Below, in pieces: positions 20,018 to 29,057 of a stretch of 29,057 nt of DNA. The position numbers were made by a program, and so were the translations under genes. Location of the stretch: positions 1 through 29,057 of the forward strand of contig LATX02000048.1 of NCBI GenBank assembly GCA_001466705.2, given 5' to 3'. Under the pieces are notes generated by a model, which ran no database searches, had not been told where the DNA came from, and worked only from the letters and a program-made list of their open reading frames with translations. Source of the DNA: Moniliophthora roreri (lineage: Eukaryota; Basidiomycota; Agaricomycetes; Agaricales; Marasmiaceae). Position 1 is the first letter of the stretch, and every line of letters begins with the position of its first letter.

Positions 20018-20032
20018 CCATGTACGACACCA
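20018..20032 (-). promoter_or_regulatory. Possible primer-binding site of the gag-like element
   Basis: Minus strand reads TGGTGTCGTACATGG, beginning with TGG as expected for pairing with a tRNA 3' CCA end, 130 bp upstream of the gag-like ATG. The LTR that should precede it is not clearly bounded (no CA end next to it), so this is tentative. Confidence 0.3.
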
Positions 20033-20298
20033 GAAATTCTCAGGGTCATTTCTTAGGCCTATGTCTGATAATCACTTCTACTTCATATTCTTTGAATCCT
20101 TCTCCAGACTTCTCCAATGCTCTGTCATTGATTGGGACTTTGTGCTCAATTACAGCTTGGGCCAATTGCACACAGAATTAGAGGAGTCTGCTCTGTTCAC
20201 AATGCAGCCCCTCTCAGCACTTTCCACATCTCCTCATCAGGGGACTGAATATCAACTATTAGCAGTGAGACTGAAGAAGTAGAGCATGGTATGTTCTG

Positions 20299-23200
20299 AT
20301 GGCACTTTCTTCTGGGGTATATGTTAACTCAAGGGCCTTATCGTCACTACAGACCATAACTGCCACTGCAGCCTCATGTTTAGGTGAATTCAGTTGGAAC
20401 AACAATGCTTATCGAAAGTTATTTGGCATCTACCTCTATGGCACAGGCACTCGATGCCAACCTTTCACAGTCATTTACTCTCTTGGTCTAACTGAAAGTT
20501 ACACTCACCTGGTGTGCAAACCAGCTGTGCTAACACAGATCACAGGTTCTTCTGTGTCACCTGATGACACAATGACAAAATCACTGTCTGGAAATAACCT
20601 ATTGCCCACTCAACCTCCCACCGAAGCTCATCCAACCATGGAACCATTGCTCAAGACCTCTCATGTGTCTCATGGAGTGCAGAACCAAGCACTAAGTACA
20701 GAGAGTATGCCGGGTGCAAAGGGTGCTTTATCTGAAGCAAAACCCTCTCTATTACAGGGTGGGTCACTGCATCAGCTCTCCCAATCCTGTAGAACAAAGA
20801 CATGCTGGATTGCACATTATGGATTATATGCAACTGTATATGACAATATAAACTATATGGCCAAGATCTTCAAGGCCAGTTCTAGGTCATAAAGGTAAGC
20901 AGAGGCTTCTCGTAGCACAGTTTATATTCACTCACATATTTCTGGATACTGTAGACACTCAGGAAAATGGCACCTGTGCAACAATCTGGCCTCTGCACAA
21001 CACAACCATTGAAAACCTGGATCTCGAGGTGTTCAAGGCAGTGTTTAATAAGGCAGAACCCTTGCAACTCACCAACATCCTTCACAGCCCAGATGAGACA
21101 TCCCAATTCTGTCAATGCTTGGTCCATACAATCCTTCATATCATAGTCAACCATGGTGGAGAGGGCTTTGCACAGTTTCAGGACAATTTGGAGCATATTA
21201 TGCTGAAAACAGAGGAGAAGCTTGTTGAGCACATTACTGAAGTGTACCCCCTCCCCAGCTGGCCCATTGATGAGTCCAAAATCACAGGTGCAGATCATGT
21301 TGATGCAGCAATTGTTGATGAGCTGAAGCTGAAAGAATCTCTGAATTGGATAAGATCCTTGCAGGTGACCAGCTTTCCATTGCACATTGGTGTTCCCTTG
21401 CAACATTGTGAGCCAGACAGGAGGCTGGAGATGAAGCCTTTGATTGGGGTGCATGGATAATTGGGCTGTTTCATGTCAAGATCACAGACATGCACAGGCA
21501 GTTTGCAACTCACTACAGGAAACCAAATACAGGTGGCCAAAATCCTGCGTCTCTGTGGGCCCACAACACTCAGCTCAACCACATTCCCATATCCCCCAAT
21601 TCATTACCAACATTTCATGTCTGTCATGATCTCATCTTCATTTTGCTATATGCCCATGTTCTTCATTGCCTTCTCTTGGTGTTGAAGAAGAAAACATTGG
21701 AGGAGTATTTGAAGACCCTGGGTTTGACTTGGAAGAAGCTTAAGGAGCATGCTACTGCAATCTACAACCAATTTGCTAATGCATGTGTAGTGGACAAGTT
21801 GAGAAGTGCAAGGGAAGCAGCAAATGAAGGTACCAAAGAGGGTGATATGGTATTTGAGAATGCTGTGCTGTTTATACAGGACACTCTCATCTCATGTGAG
21901 TTCCATGATGCTGTAAAATATGGTGATCCTAGTTGAATCCTCCTCATAATGAAGATTTGGGCACTGTCATTCCATGGAAATGGGTGAACGAAATATGCTC
22001 ATGAGATGTTGCATGTCATCCACAACCTTACACATGTTTGGCCAACAGGTCTTAGGTGCACTCTTGTCACTCTATTAATGACACTTAGCTCACTCTCCTT
22101 TATAGGAATGCAATTATCAAGAATTGGCTTGTCAACCTTAAAGGAAAGTGAGATTCATTTCATGAGGTTGATCTTTTGCAGGAGCACTTGAACTTTTGGA
22201 TCAAGGTGCATTAGATCTGGTGTTTTCCAACAATGTAAGACTCTTAAGCATTTTTTTTCAGGTATTTTACAAGGCTCATGGTAGTAATGGATCATGGGAA
22301 TGGCTCGAAATGATCTTGCTGATATGTATAACTTTTACTTTTCATTTCACACACAAATAGAGAATATTTTGCACTTTTATAGTTGAAAATGAAAGATATA
22401 AGGGAATTGAGGACTAGTGTGAGCCCTGAGCAGCTAGTCAAAGTGAGTAGTAGAGAAGGATACAAAATATTAGCAGAGTAATGGTTGACAGTAGGCCATA
22501 TAAGGGTACTAGACCACTGCTAGTATGAGAATAAACAGCAAATCTGAACACAGAGGAGCATCCCGAAACCTGTAGGGAAACACACCACATCACACCTCTC
22601 TATTGAAAGCATACCAAAGGGAATATTTTCACTTTTTAATAATATTTTCAAACCATACCCAATTGGAAGGAAGAATAAAAGCCTTCAATGATACACCTAC
22701 GAGAATATTATTGAGAAACAGATATGAAACAGAGGATGGAAAATTATCAGCGAGGGATACTTGAGATACCAAATAACAAATTGAAGAATGAAATAGAGGA
22801 TCAGCTACCAGAAGGGTGCCTGTATCACAGAAAAACAGAAGACAAAGCTGTATGACAAGAAGCCAGCATGGCCAAGCCTACACATATACTTTAGACATGA
22901 AAAAAGAAAGCATATTATGCATCCAGAGAGCAGATGATAGTAGACAGAGAAGGAAGGAACCATGCAGAATGGCATAGAAGTAAAATATTTTCAAACAGAG
23001 TCAGACAGAGAGTCGTTTGATAAAGAAAATTGCAAACTATTAGTGTCAGAAGACTGCACAATCGTCAAAGAAAAAGAATAAAAGAGATTATGGCTATGAA
23101 GCCTGACTACAATTGGACACTGTGACAGAGAAATTGCCAAACACAGCTCAGTTTATATAGTATTTAGCACCTGACTCAGTTTTATTTGTATGTGTGACAG

Positions 23201-24105
23201 ATATATTAGATTATTTATGTTGTAGGGTATATAAGAGGATGTGTTTTGTAGGTGGAAGGCAGGAAAGATACTGCCCACTGATTACCAGAGTGTATGATGT
23301 TGTTGTTCAGGTAGAAGAGCTACCAGCAATCAGTATTTTTCAACCACTTCAGGCCCTAGCTTGCTAAGTTGTGCAGAAGGCACAGGCTAGTTGAGACCTG
23401 AGATTGTACTCCAAACCAGAGATCTAAATAAAAGCTAGGAAGAGCTTAGTTTTTAATGCAAGAGGCATGTTTTCTGATAAGAAAAACATTGTATCAGTCT
23501 ACTAAGAGGGTAGCTGACATGCATCAGTATAGTCTGGTGTTTCAATGTGAATCAGAGAGGGTTTCAGGCTAGCAGTGTCTAGAAGATTTGTCCTCTTGAG
23601 AATTGTTGCAGAACATAGCTAAGAGGGCTATATTCAGGTACAAGAGGTACCTTTGTTTTGATTAGAAGAAGTTTGGTTCTTTGGGCAATTTCTGGTTGAA
23701 CAGTTGAGTTCTATAGTACCAGTTTGCTTTCAAAGTGATTAATAATTCACATACCAAAGAAAATATTTTACAAAAGACAAACACAAACCTCAATCTGAGA
23801 AGTTGTTTTGAAGGCATTTGTCTCTGAACTACCAAGCAATACATTGAGAATTATTCTTGATGTTGTGGTAACAGTGAACCACACCAAACCAACTCGCAAA
23901 CAAAACTGAGAATCAAGAACTTATATATACCTTTTTTGGGGGTATTTTGGCACCACAGGCCTTGTGTTTTCATAGTAGAGGCATAGGTTTTTGAGTATCT
24001 TCATCGCCATGTGTTGAAGTTCTCTGAAAGCTTGTCAACAAGATGAAGCAGGATTTAGATCAAGAAAGCCAGGGCACCCAGCATTCAACCCCAACGAGAT
24101 GTTAG
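20299..24105 (+). pseudogene. DUF6589-type protein, decayed and split by an LTR
   Basis: The plus-strand reading starts near 20299 (MALSSGVYVNSRALSSLQT) with LFGIYLYGTGTRCQP and VYDNINYMAKI, continues after a short intron (20893-20918) through LPSWPIDESKITG, AGDQLSIAH, FDWGAWIIGLFHVKITDMH, LYAHVLHCLLLV, DMVFENAVLFIQDTLIS, LSFHGNG and LHVIHNLTHVWP, then introns at about 22050-22106 and 22205-22262, then VFYKAHGSNGSWEWLEM. After the LTR at 22320-24003 the same frame resumes with SPCVEVL and stops at 24103-24105. This motif order matches DUF6589 proteins, a large uncharacterised basidiomycete family; function is unknown. It is dead: a frameshift near 21335 and TGA at 21409, 21934, 21985, 22149 and 24025, each where Arg is expected. 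Exons upstream of 20299 were not found; 19889-20298 shows nothing else clear. Confidence 0.75.
22320..24003 (-). mobile_element. LTR-A, copy 8 (full-length solo LTR)
   Basis: A 1684-bp LTR on the minus strand, starting TGAAGATACT at 24003 and ending at 22320 in TGATATG on the plus strand. It lies inside the DUF6589 gene. Left flank ATCTTGC and right flank TCGCCATG rebuild the coding sequence ATCTCGCCATG if TCGC was duplicated and the left copy changed to TTGC, so a 4-bp target duplication is likely. No internal retrotransposon sequence accompanies it, so it is a solo LTR. Confidence 0.85.
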
Positions 24106-24480
24106 TGGGCGCCATCAGACACTATCAGACGTTATTCAACAATTCCCATGAAAATCTGACATTTTCTGATGTCCATCTGATCAACTTCGCTTGACAGCTT
24201 CTTCCCCGGCTACCAACTTGGTGCATACCCAAACAAGATACTAGAAAAGAACACAGCTTGAGATAGACTTAGAAAAAAAACTTGTGCTCTGGAGTCCGTG
24301 CGCAAATTCCCCTGTGCCCTGAATTTCCCCACACTCGCTTCTTTCTTTCTAACCACCACCATCCCCACTTCCTAGCTTCCTTCTAGCCCACTCTGTCTCC
24401 TTGTCTATACCGCTCCTCCCCCTTCTCAAGATAAAACTCAAGATGAGAACAGCTACACCCACACCTGAACTCGAACTCAC
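24106..24480. other. Intergenic stretch with inverted motifs and a CT-rich promoter-like tract
   Basis: 24113-24186 has ATCAGACACTATCAGACGTT followed by TCTGACATTTTCTGATGTCC, an imperfect inverted pair related to the hairpin at 25438-25508. 24337-24430 is strongly CT-rich, as often found just upstream of fungal start codons. An ATG at 24443 with a good context (CAAGATGA) starts a different frame from the main model. Confidence 0.5.
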
Positions 24481-27400
24481 ATGCACACCTGCACCTGCAC
24501 CTGCACCCACCCATACCCAGACCCGAACTCGCACCCACCCCGTTCCTATTGTCAAAGAACTCACCAAAAGGTTAAAAATACACCCAAGAACCATCTGTCT
24601 TTAGCCTACTCCAATGACGACTCAAGTTCATACACATCCCACATAGACAACAACAATGATGTATGGGAGGAATTTGATTGTCCGATCATCAATCTCATCC
24701 CAGATGCCCTTGAGGAACGAAAAGTGCTCGTCGTTCGTGGCAAATATGGGTTACAGGGTTTCGTGCGACTTGTCCGCCATCTCGTGTATGACCGTCATGT
24801 CGACGGCGGCTTACTAGAAGGGAAGCTTAGTCGCCTCATTGAGGCCATAAATGCGTACGCCATTGTTTTCCTGGGAGATTTCTGCACTGATTGTTATTCA
24901 GGGTGGTCGCTGCACCTCCAAACGATGCACCGCAAACAAAGGCCAAGCCTAGATCCCGAAAAGCCAAGGCTGTAGGAAAGTCTGACGACAACGCTGCTAC
25001 CGCCACAACGTCTCAACCAAAGAAAAAAAGGTTCAAACCTTGGAGATGTGATTAACTAACCATCTCTGTCAGATGGCTTTATTGCAGCGATTGGAAAGAG
25101 AAGCCTGAGAACAAGGAGAAGACTATGGACGAATTTGAAGATCATTGGGCATGGTTCGAGAAGAACGAGAAGGATGAGTTGCGTGTACGTGTATTTACTT
25201 CCTTAGTGGGCTGCGCTGACATAGTTCACAGAAATATCAAGAACTTTCGCGCAAGAACTCCGAGGCACGTAACAATGCATAGTGGGATCAGCAGGACACT
25301 ATGCAGGTGCCGGATCTGCTGTTTTCGGACTTGGTATGTGTGTCGAGGGGAGGCGAGAGATGGGAGGCGAGGGTATACATACTAGCATTGTGTATAGTGG
25401 TATAATGTCGAATAGCATCTGGAATAGTGCATGTTAAGGACACTATCGGACGTTTTCTGACGTTATCAGACAGGGTTGGGTATCGTCAGATAATGTCTGA
25501 TAGCGTCCAGTAAAACCTCACTGGGATTCAGCAGCTGAACAGGCAGAAATTCACGCGAACCCCGATGCTGATGCCGAAGAAAGCGACAAGTACGATAATA
25601 GCAGACTTCAAAACATGAAAGATGACGAAGAATACTATCCGCATTCGTCTCCAATTCCAGCTCCTGAAACAGTTTGGGAATATTCTGTTAAGGATCCATC
25701 TGGTACTCAGACTGAAGGAGTTGATGAATTTGATCAGGATGGAATGGATGAGCTGGTTAATGAAGGTGCGTCAACTAAGTGCTTTTCTTTGATAGTTCTG
25801 ACTATTCTGCAGAGGAGGAGGCAAGAGCAAAAAAGGCCGCCTATATGAGATATTACAGGGCAAAAAAGAGGGCCGAGGCTGCAGCTGCTACTTCTGATGA
25901 TGATGATGCAGGTGTGCCACCAGCTAAGCCAGTGAAGAAACGCACGACAGCGGGTGGTAGAGGTCGTGGTGGTGTGACTGGTCCCAAAAGTACTCAGGGT
26001 GGTGCGAGAGGTCGTGGACTTCAGCGTGGAGGTATTCGAGGCGCTCTTAGTGTCTCGCATGCAGTCGCTTCACAAATTCCGGACCCTGTAGATGCTGGCG
26101 ATGTGGATGATATGGAGCCTCCTCCAAAGCGTCCAAAATCTGACAAATCACAGACAGCCACTCCCAAGGACGTGCTCTCATTGACCGTGTATATCGAAAT
26201 CCTGCCTCATGACATCCTTTTTCCGAAAGCCAACAGCAAGAAGAATGCACTGCTGCCCACTCCTGTCAATCGGGGACCCATCACGATCATCCAAACCGAC
26301 TCGTACGAGGTGTTCCAAACACGCCTAGCAATTTCCCTACCCACAAAACGCGAGCTATTACCTCTTGACAAGATGTTCTGGCATCAGCAGGGCAAGCCAA
26401 AGACGCATAATGCACATTTAGGTGGTGAGGTTGGATACGCAGCAATGATAAATGCGTTTGTTGACGGACAGCCGAAAATCGGGAAGTTTGTTGTTCTCAC
26501 CATGCCGCCTCCAGACAAAGATCGTAATGCAGTGGTATGTGCTTTATTTTCAATGTTGCATACCTAAGCTGAGGCTAGCAACAGGACTGGGTTACTGGAG
26601 ACTCTTATGAAGATGACAACAAGTTCGACTATACACCATTCAATAAGGAGAATGCACCTTCAGCTAGTGTCGCCGAGCAGCGTGTAAGTCATATACTATC
26701 ACTTTTCAGATCAGTATACTTATCTTTCCTTTTAGCATTCATTTGACTCTGCTAACGCGCCCTTTATCAAGGCTCTCAAGTTGAAGTATAAAGTAGGAAA
26801 TCACCACCTATTCCCAGGAAAATGCATCTATACCACCAGTGACGGTATCCACTATGAGCTCGATGATATGAAACTAAGCATCTGGGCCGCAAACTTGGTA
26901 TGCAACAGTTTTCGTTGATGATGATATACTGACATGATTCAATAGGCAAGAGAAAAGCCCAGTGTTGATCTCGACAACCCACCAACGGATTCGGCATATT
27001 TCAACCATCATCACCATATAAGACCAGCAAATACAACTAGTACCACCATCACACCTGATTCTACTGTCTCCACTCCTGCTGCACCCATTACTCCCATATA
27101 CGCACCCCCACAACTGACCTCATCTCAGTCAGACATTGTGAATGTTATGCTGCTGAACGCATTGCAGCAGCAGCAGCAGTTCAACATGATGACTGCTAAC
27201 ACGCACTTCATCACAAATCATTCTTCTGATTTCCATACTTTTGCGTCGCCCACGCATCATGCACTGCCACTGCCACCTCCAAAGGTCATGTCCGCACCAC
27301 CATCTCCAATCAAGTGTGCACGGGTGTCACTTAACAGCTTCTGCATATACTATGGGCTGTCTGATGTTATCAGAGATCGACTTCTCTCTCTTGAGTATAC

Positions 27401-27563
27401 CCCTGGGAATTGTACAATTGAGAAAGTCGAACGAAGTGAATGGGAGGGTGCTGGATTCAAGACCATGTCTTGGAACTTGGTTCTTGACACTCATTGTTCC
27501 TTCCTCTCAGACATGAAGTTGGGAGTCTGGGATGGAGTTCCACATGATGGTACTCCTGCATAG
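24481..27563 (+). CDS. Nine-exon gene with C-terminal SAM-like segment
   Basis: Exons joined by phase: 24481-24854, 24902-25030, 25073-25184, 25232-25333, 25543-25765, 25813-26534, 26585-26683, 26736-26897, 26946-27563. All introns are GT/AG, and the total is 2541 bases, 846 residues. The start is uncertain: ATG 24443 has the better context but another frame, and 24481 is only the first ATG in this frame. Visible parts: a low-complexity N-terminus, an acidic/helical middle (about 180-215), a Lys/Arg-rich coiled coil, an RG-rich basic stretch with PPPKRPK (possible nuclear signal), a compact domain (about 425-570, LPHDILFPK, MFWHQQGKPK, FVVLTMPPPDK), Thr/Pro and Gln-rich linkers, and a last 65 residues resembling a SAM fold (FCIYYGLSDVIRDRLLS..). 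One TAG at 25280-25282 in exon 4 could be spliced out using the acceptor at 25293-25294. I recall related hypothetical proteins from mushrooms; no function is known. Confidence 0.6.
25438..25508. repeat. 71-bp hairpin inside intron 4
   Basis: Two 30-base arms (25438-25467 and 25479-25508) are inverted copies at 24 of 30 positions, starting GGACACTATC and ending GATAGCGTCC. It accounts for the unusual 209-bp length of this intron when the others are 42-55. It looks like a tiny foldback/MITE; a clean target duplication is not visible. Confidence 0.65.
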
Positions 27564-27612
27564 CCGGTGCCTAGCTGCCCTTTTGGTCTGCCTTCATGTC
27601 TCCCACATGTAT

Positions 27613-27725
27613 ATTCTTGCACACTGCATCGTTCTCGCACTACATCATTCTCACATATTGTTATTCTCTCACTGTATTGTCCTTGTACATTGTTCTCATG
27701 CACTGTCATTCCCACATACTGTTGT
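27613..27725. repeat. Degenerate short tandem repeat downstream of the gene
   Basis: About seven imperfect units of 14-19 bases of the type ATTCTCRCAYAYTGT (for example TCTTGCACACTGC, TTCTCACATATTGTT, TTCCCACATACTGTT). It lies just after the stop codon in the probable 3' untranslated region. The remainder of 27564-27817 shows no other feature. Confidence 0.5.
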
Positions 27726-27817
27726 CTGTTTATCAACCACTTCTCAAGGTTACATGTAGAGTTACTCTAGTCATGTACATCTGTCACTGTGTAATTACTG
27801 TATATCAATCCAATCAT

Positions 27818-28951
27818 TCAATGATTGACTATATATCCTGCATGATGAAACCAACCACGGGCCTTTTCTGCAGTGACACATCCACACGCATCAAGTAGAG
27901 CAAGTACTTGGTCCTCTTCATTTCGTATCCATTGACCATTCCTTTGTAGATATGGTTTCCCTGCAGAAACTGAGTGAGCGATAATGTCACCAGAGTATAT
28001 GATTACTTACATGTTGAGAATGATTCTTCAATGGGATTGAGATCTGGTGAATATGGTGGAAGGTAGAGAAGCATGATTCCTGTAGCAAGAGAGTAAATAA
28101 GTGTGTATGAGTTGCCAGCTGAAGAGAAATGTACCAGCAGCATTGAGAAAGTCTTGAAGAGTTTCATTATGATGAATATGGCAGTTGTCCATAACTAGGA
28201 CGCTCTGAGCATCTGGGAATGGGCACATTTTTGGAACCTAGTAAAGAAAAATCAAAGCATGAATATGGAAAGAGTAACCCATACTCACCACTTCCTCAGC
28301 AATAAAGTCAAAGAATTCAAATGAATCAACAGATCCTTCAACCACTCTGGTAGCTATATAACCTTTCGTGCTCATCACAGCAACCAGTGAGTATCGATCA
28401 CCACGAACAAATGGTGCTCTGAGCTCAGCACGGTGCCCTCGCAGAGACTGGCCATATCAATGAGACAGAGTATGCTCATCCTTGCTTGATTCATCAACTG
28501 CCACAAACTCATCTCCAGAGCCTGAGGATTGAGTCCTGATAGTTGTCCTGAAATCCCCTTGGTGCTCCTCATTCCGTTCGATAGCAATCTTGCACAAAAT
28601 CTTTCTGGTAAGACCCATCTTGTCCAGTGTACATTGCAAAGCAGACTTGCTGATGGCAATGTCATGATCAATAGCTAGATGCCATACAACCTCATTGAGA
28701 TGAGCGCTGGGGTCATCAAGATAGATTTTCTTGAGGGCAGCAAACGCTACTATGCCGATAATACGAGGACAGCCTCTGATAGGTGATGGAGGGTTTGCTG
28801 TTGATCCCGTGGCCTCAAAGAGCTTTCTCCATCAATATAGACTTGATTGAGACATCCCGAGAGCTTGAGCAATGTCTGGTCTTGTCCATCCGGCTTCCCA
28901 TAGTTGTAGTGCAACTTCCTTTAGATCAGTGGTAATCTTGCAATTTCCCAT
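27818..28951 (-). pseudogene. Tc1/mariner transposase (DD34E), near-complete
   Basis: The minus-strand start is ATG 28951 (an in-frame stop lies just upstream). Exons: 28951-28289, 28237-28135, 28079-28011, 27960-27818; introns of 50-55 bp have GT/AG ends; total 978 bases, 325 residues, close to the usual Tc1 length. The N-terminus has a helix-turn-helix (ALQLWEAGWTRPDIAQAL), and a second DNA-binding part follows. The DDE catalytic residues are visible: FVAVDESS, SVLVMDNCHIHH and YLPPYSPDLNPIEESF, with 34 residues between second D and E. The end is WFHHAGYIVNH. Two in-frame TGA codons (28832-28834 and 28457-28459) fall at codons 40 and 165 where Arg would be expected, so this copy is inactive. 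No inverted end is recognisable within the window; the right end may lie beyond 29057. Confidence 0.9.
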
Positions 28952-29057
28952 GGCAAACAAAGGTAGCTGGATGTCGGGAGGCCATTAAACACATCTTTGG
29001 GAGTAGAAATGCAGAAACATTACCAGAGATGGATTTGCGATGTGCTAGTAGAAGGTG

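Noticed and set aside
20299..28951. TGA recoded as arginine, since so many internal TGAs stand for Arg
   Set aside because: The gag end at 11970-12186, the DUF6589 copy with a frameshift and other plain damage, and LTR copies rich in transitions all point to C-to-T decay. The Tc1 frame also uses TGA as its own stop (27818-27820).
1..29057. CRISPR arrays, tRNA or rRNA genes
   Set aside because: I found no regularly spaced repeats of CRISPR type and no tRNA-like T-arm or rRNA segment by eye; the repeats seen are LTR and transposon pieces.
28952..29057. Inverted end of the Tc1 element upstream of the transposase
   Set aside because: I compared this stretch with 27564-27817 and saw no convincing inverted match; the end may lie outside the window.

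Overview
The window looks like a transposon-rich stretch of a basidiomycete (probably Agaricomycetes) genome. The evidence is introns of about 45-60 bp with GT/AG ends and fungal branch sites, C-termini of Plavaka-type and Tc1-type transposases, a DUF6589-type protein, gypsy-like gag remnants, and AT-rich nested repeats around one GC-richer multi-exon gene. I cannot name a species. Family names come from recalled family motifs; no database search was possible.

Layout. 1-1001: end of a Ty3/gypsy-like gag, cut by an LTR. 1002-14630: nested repeats and almost no genes. The main repeat, called LTR-A here, is about 1.66-1.68 kb with TGAAGATGCT...ATGCATATCA ends; I count several partial copies and two full ones. 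Two other repeat families (B and C), a MITE with 36-bp inverted ends, a 108-bp foldback and another gag end are mixed in. Six single Ns (1515, 3733, 4211, 8595, 11969, 14363) behave like contig joins. At 3733 and 8595 the sequence on both sides of the N is duplicated up to the N, so the apparent tandem repeats of 0.33 and 3.25 kb are probably unmerged contig ends or haplotypes.

14631-17350: C-terminal part of a Plavaka (CACTA-related) transposase, followed on the same strand by a decayed gene of a widespread basidiomycete family of unknown function. 18541-19888 (minus): a broken gag-like gene. 20299-24105: a decayed DUF6589 gene split by a minus-strand solo LTR-A. 24481-27563: a nine-exon gene with a C-terminal SAM-like segment, open except for one TAG. 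27818-28951 (minus): an almost complete Tc1/mariner (DD34E) transposase with four exons and two TGA stops.

Across the region, unrelated pseudogenes are broken mainly by TGA where an arginine (CGA) is expected, and repeat copies differ mostly by transitions. This is what C-to-T decay of methylated or RIP-like silenced DNA would leave. The only gene that looks near-functional is the one at 24481-27563.
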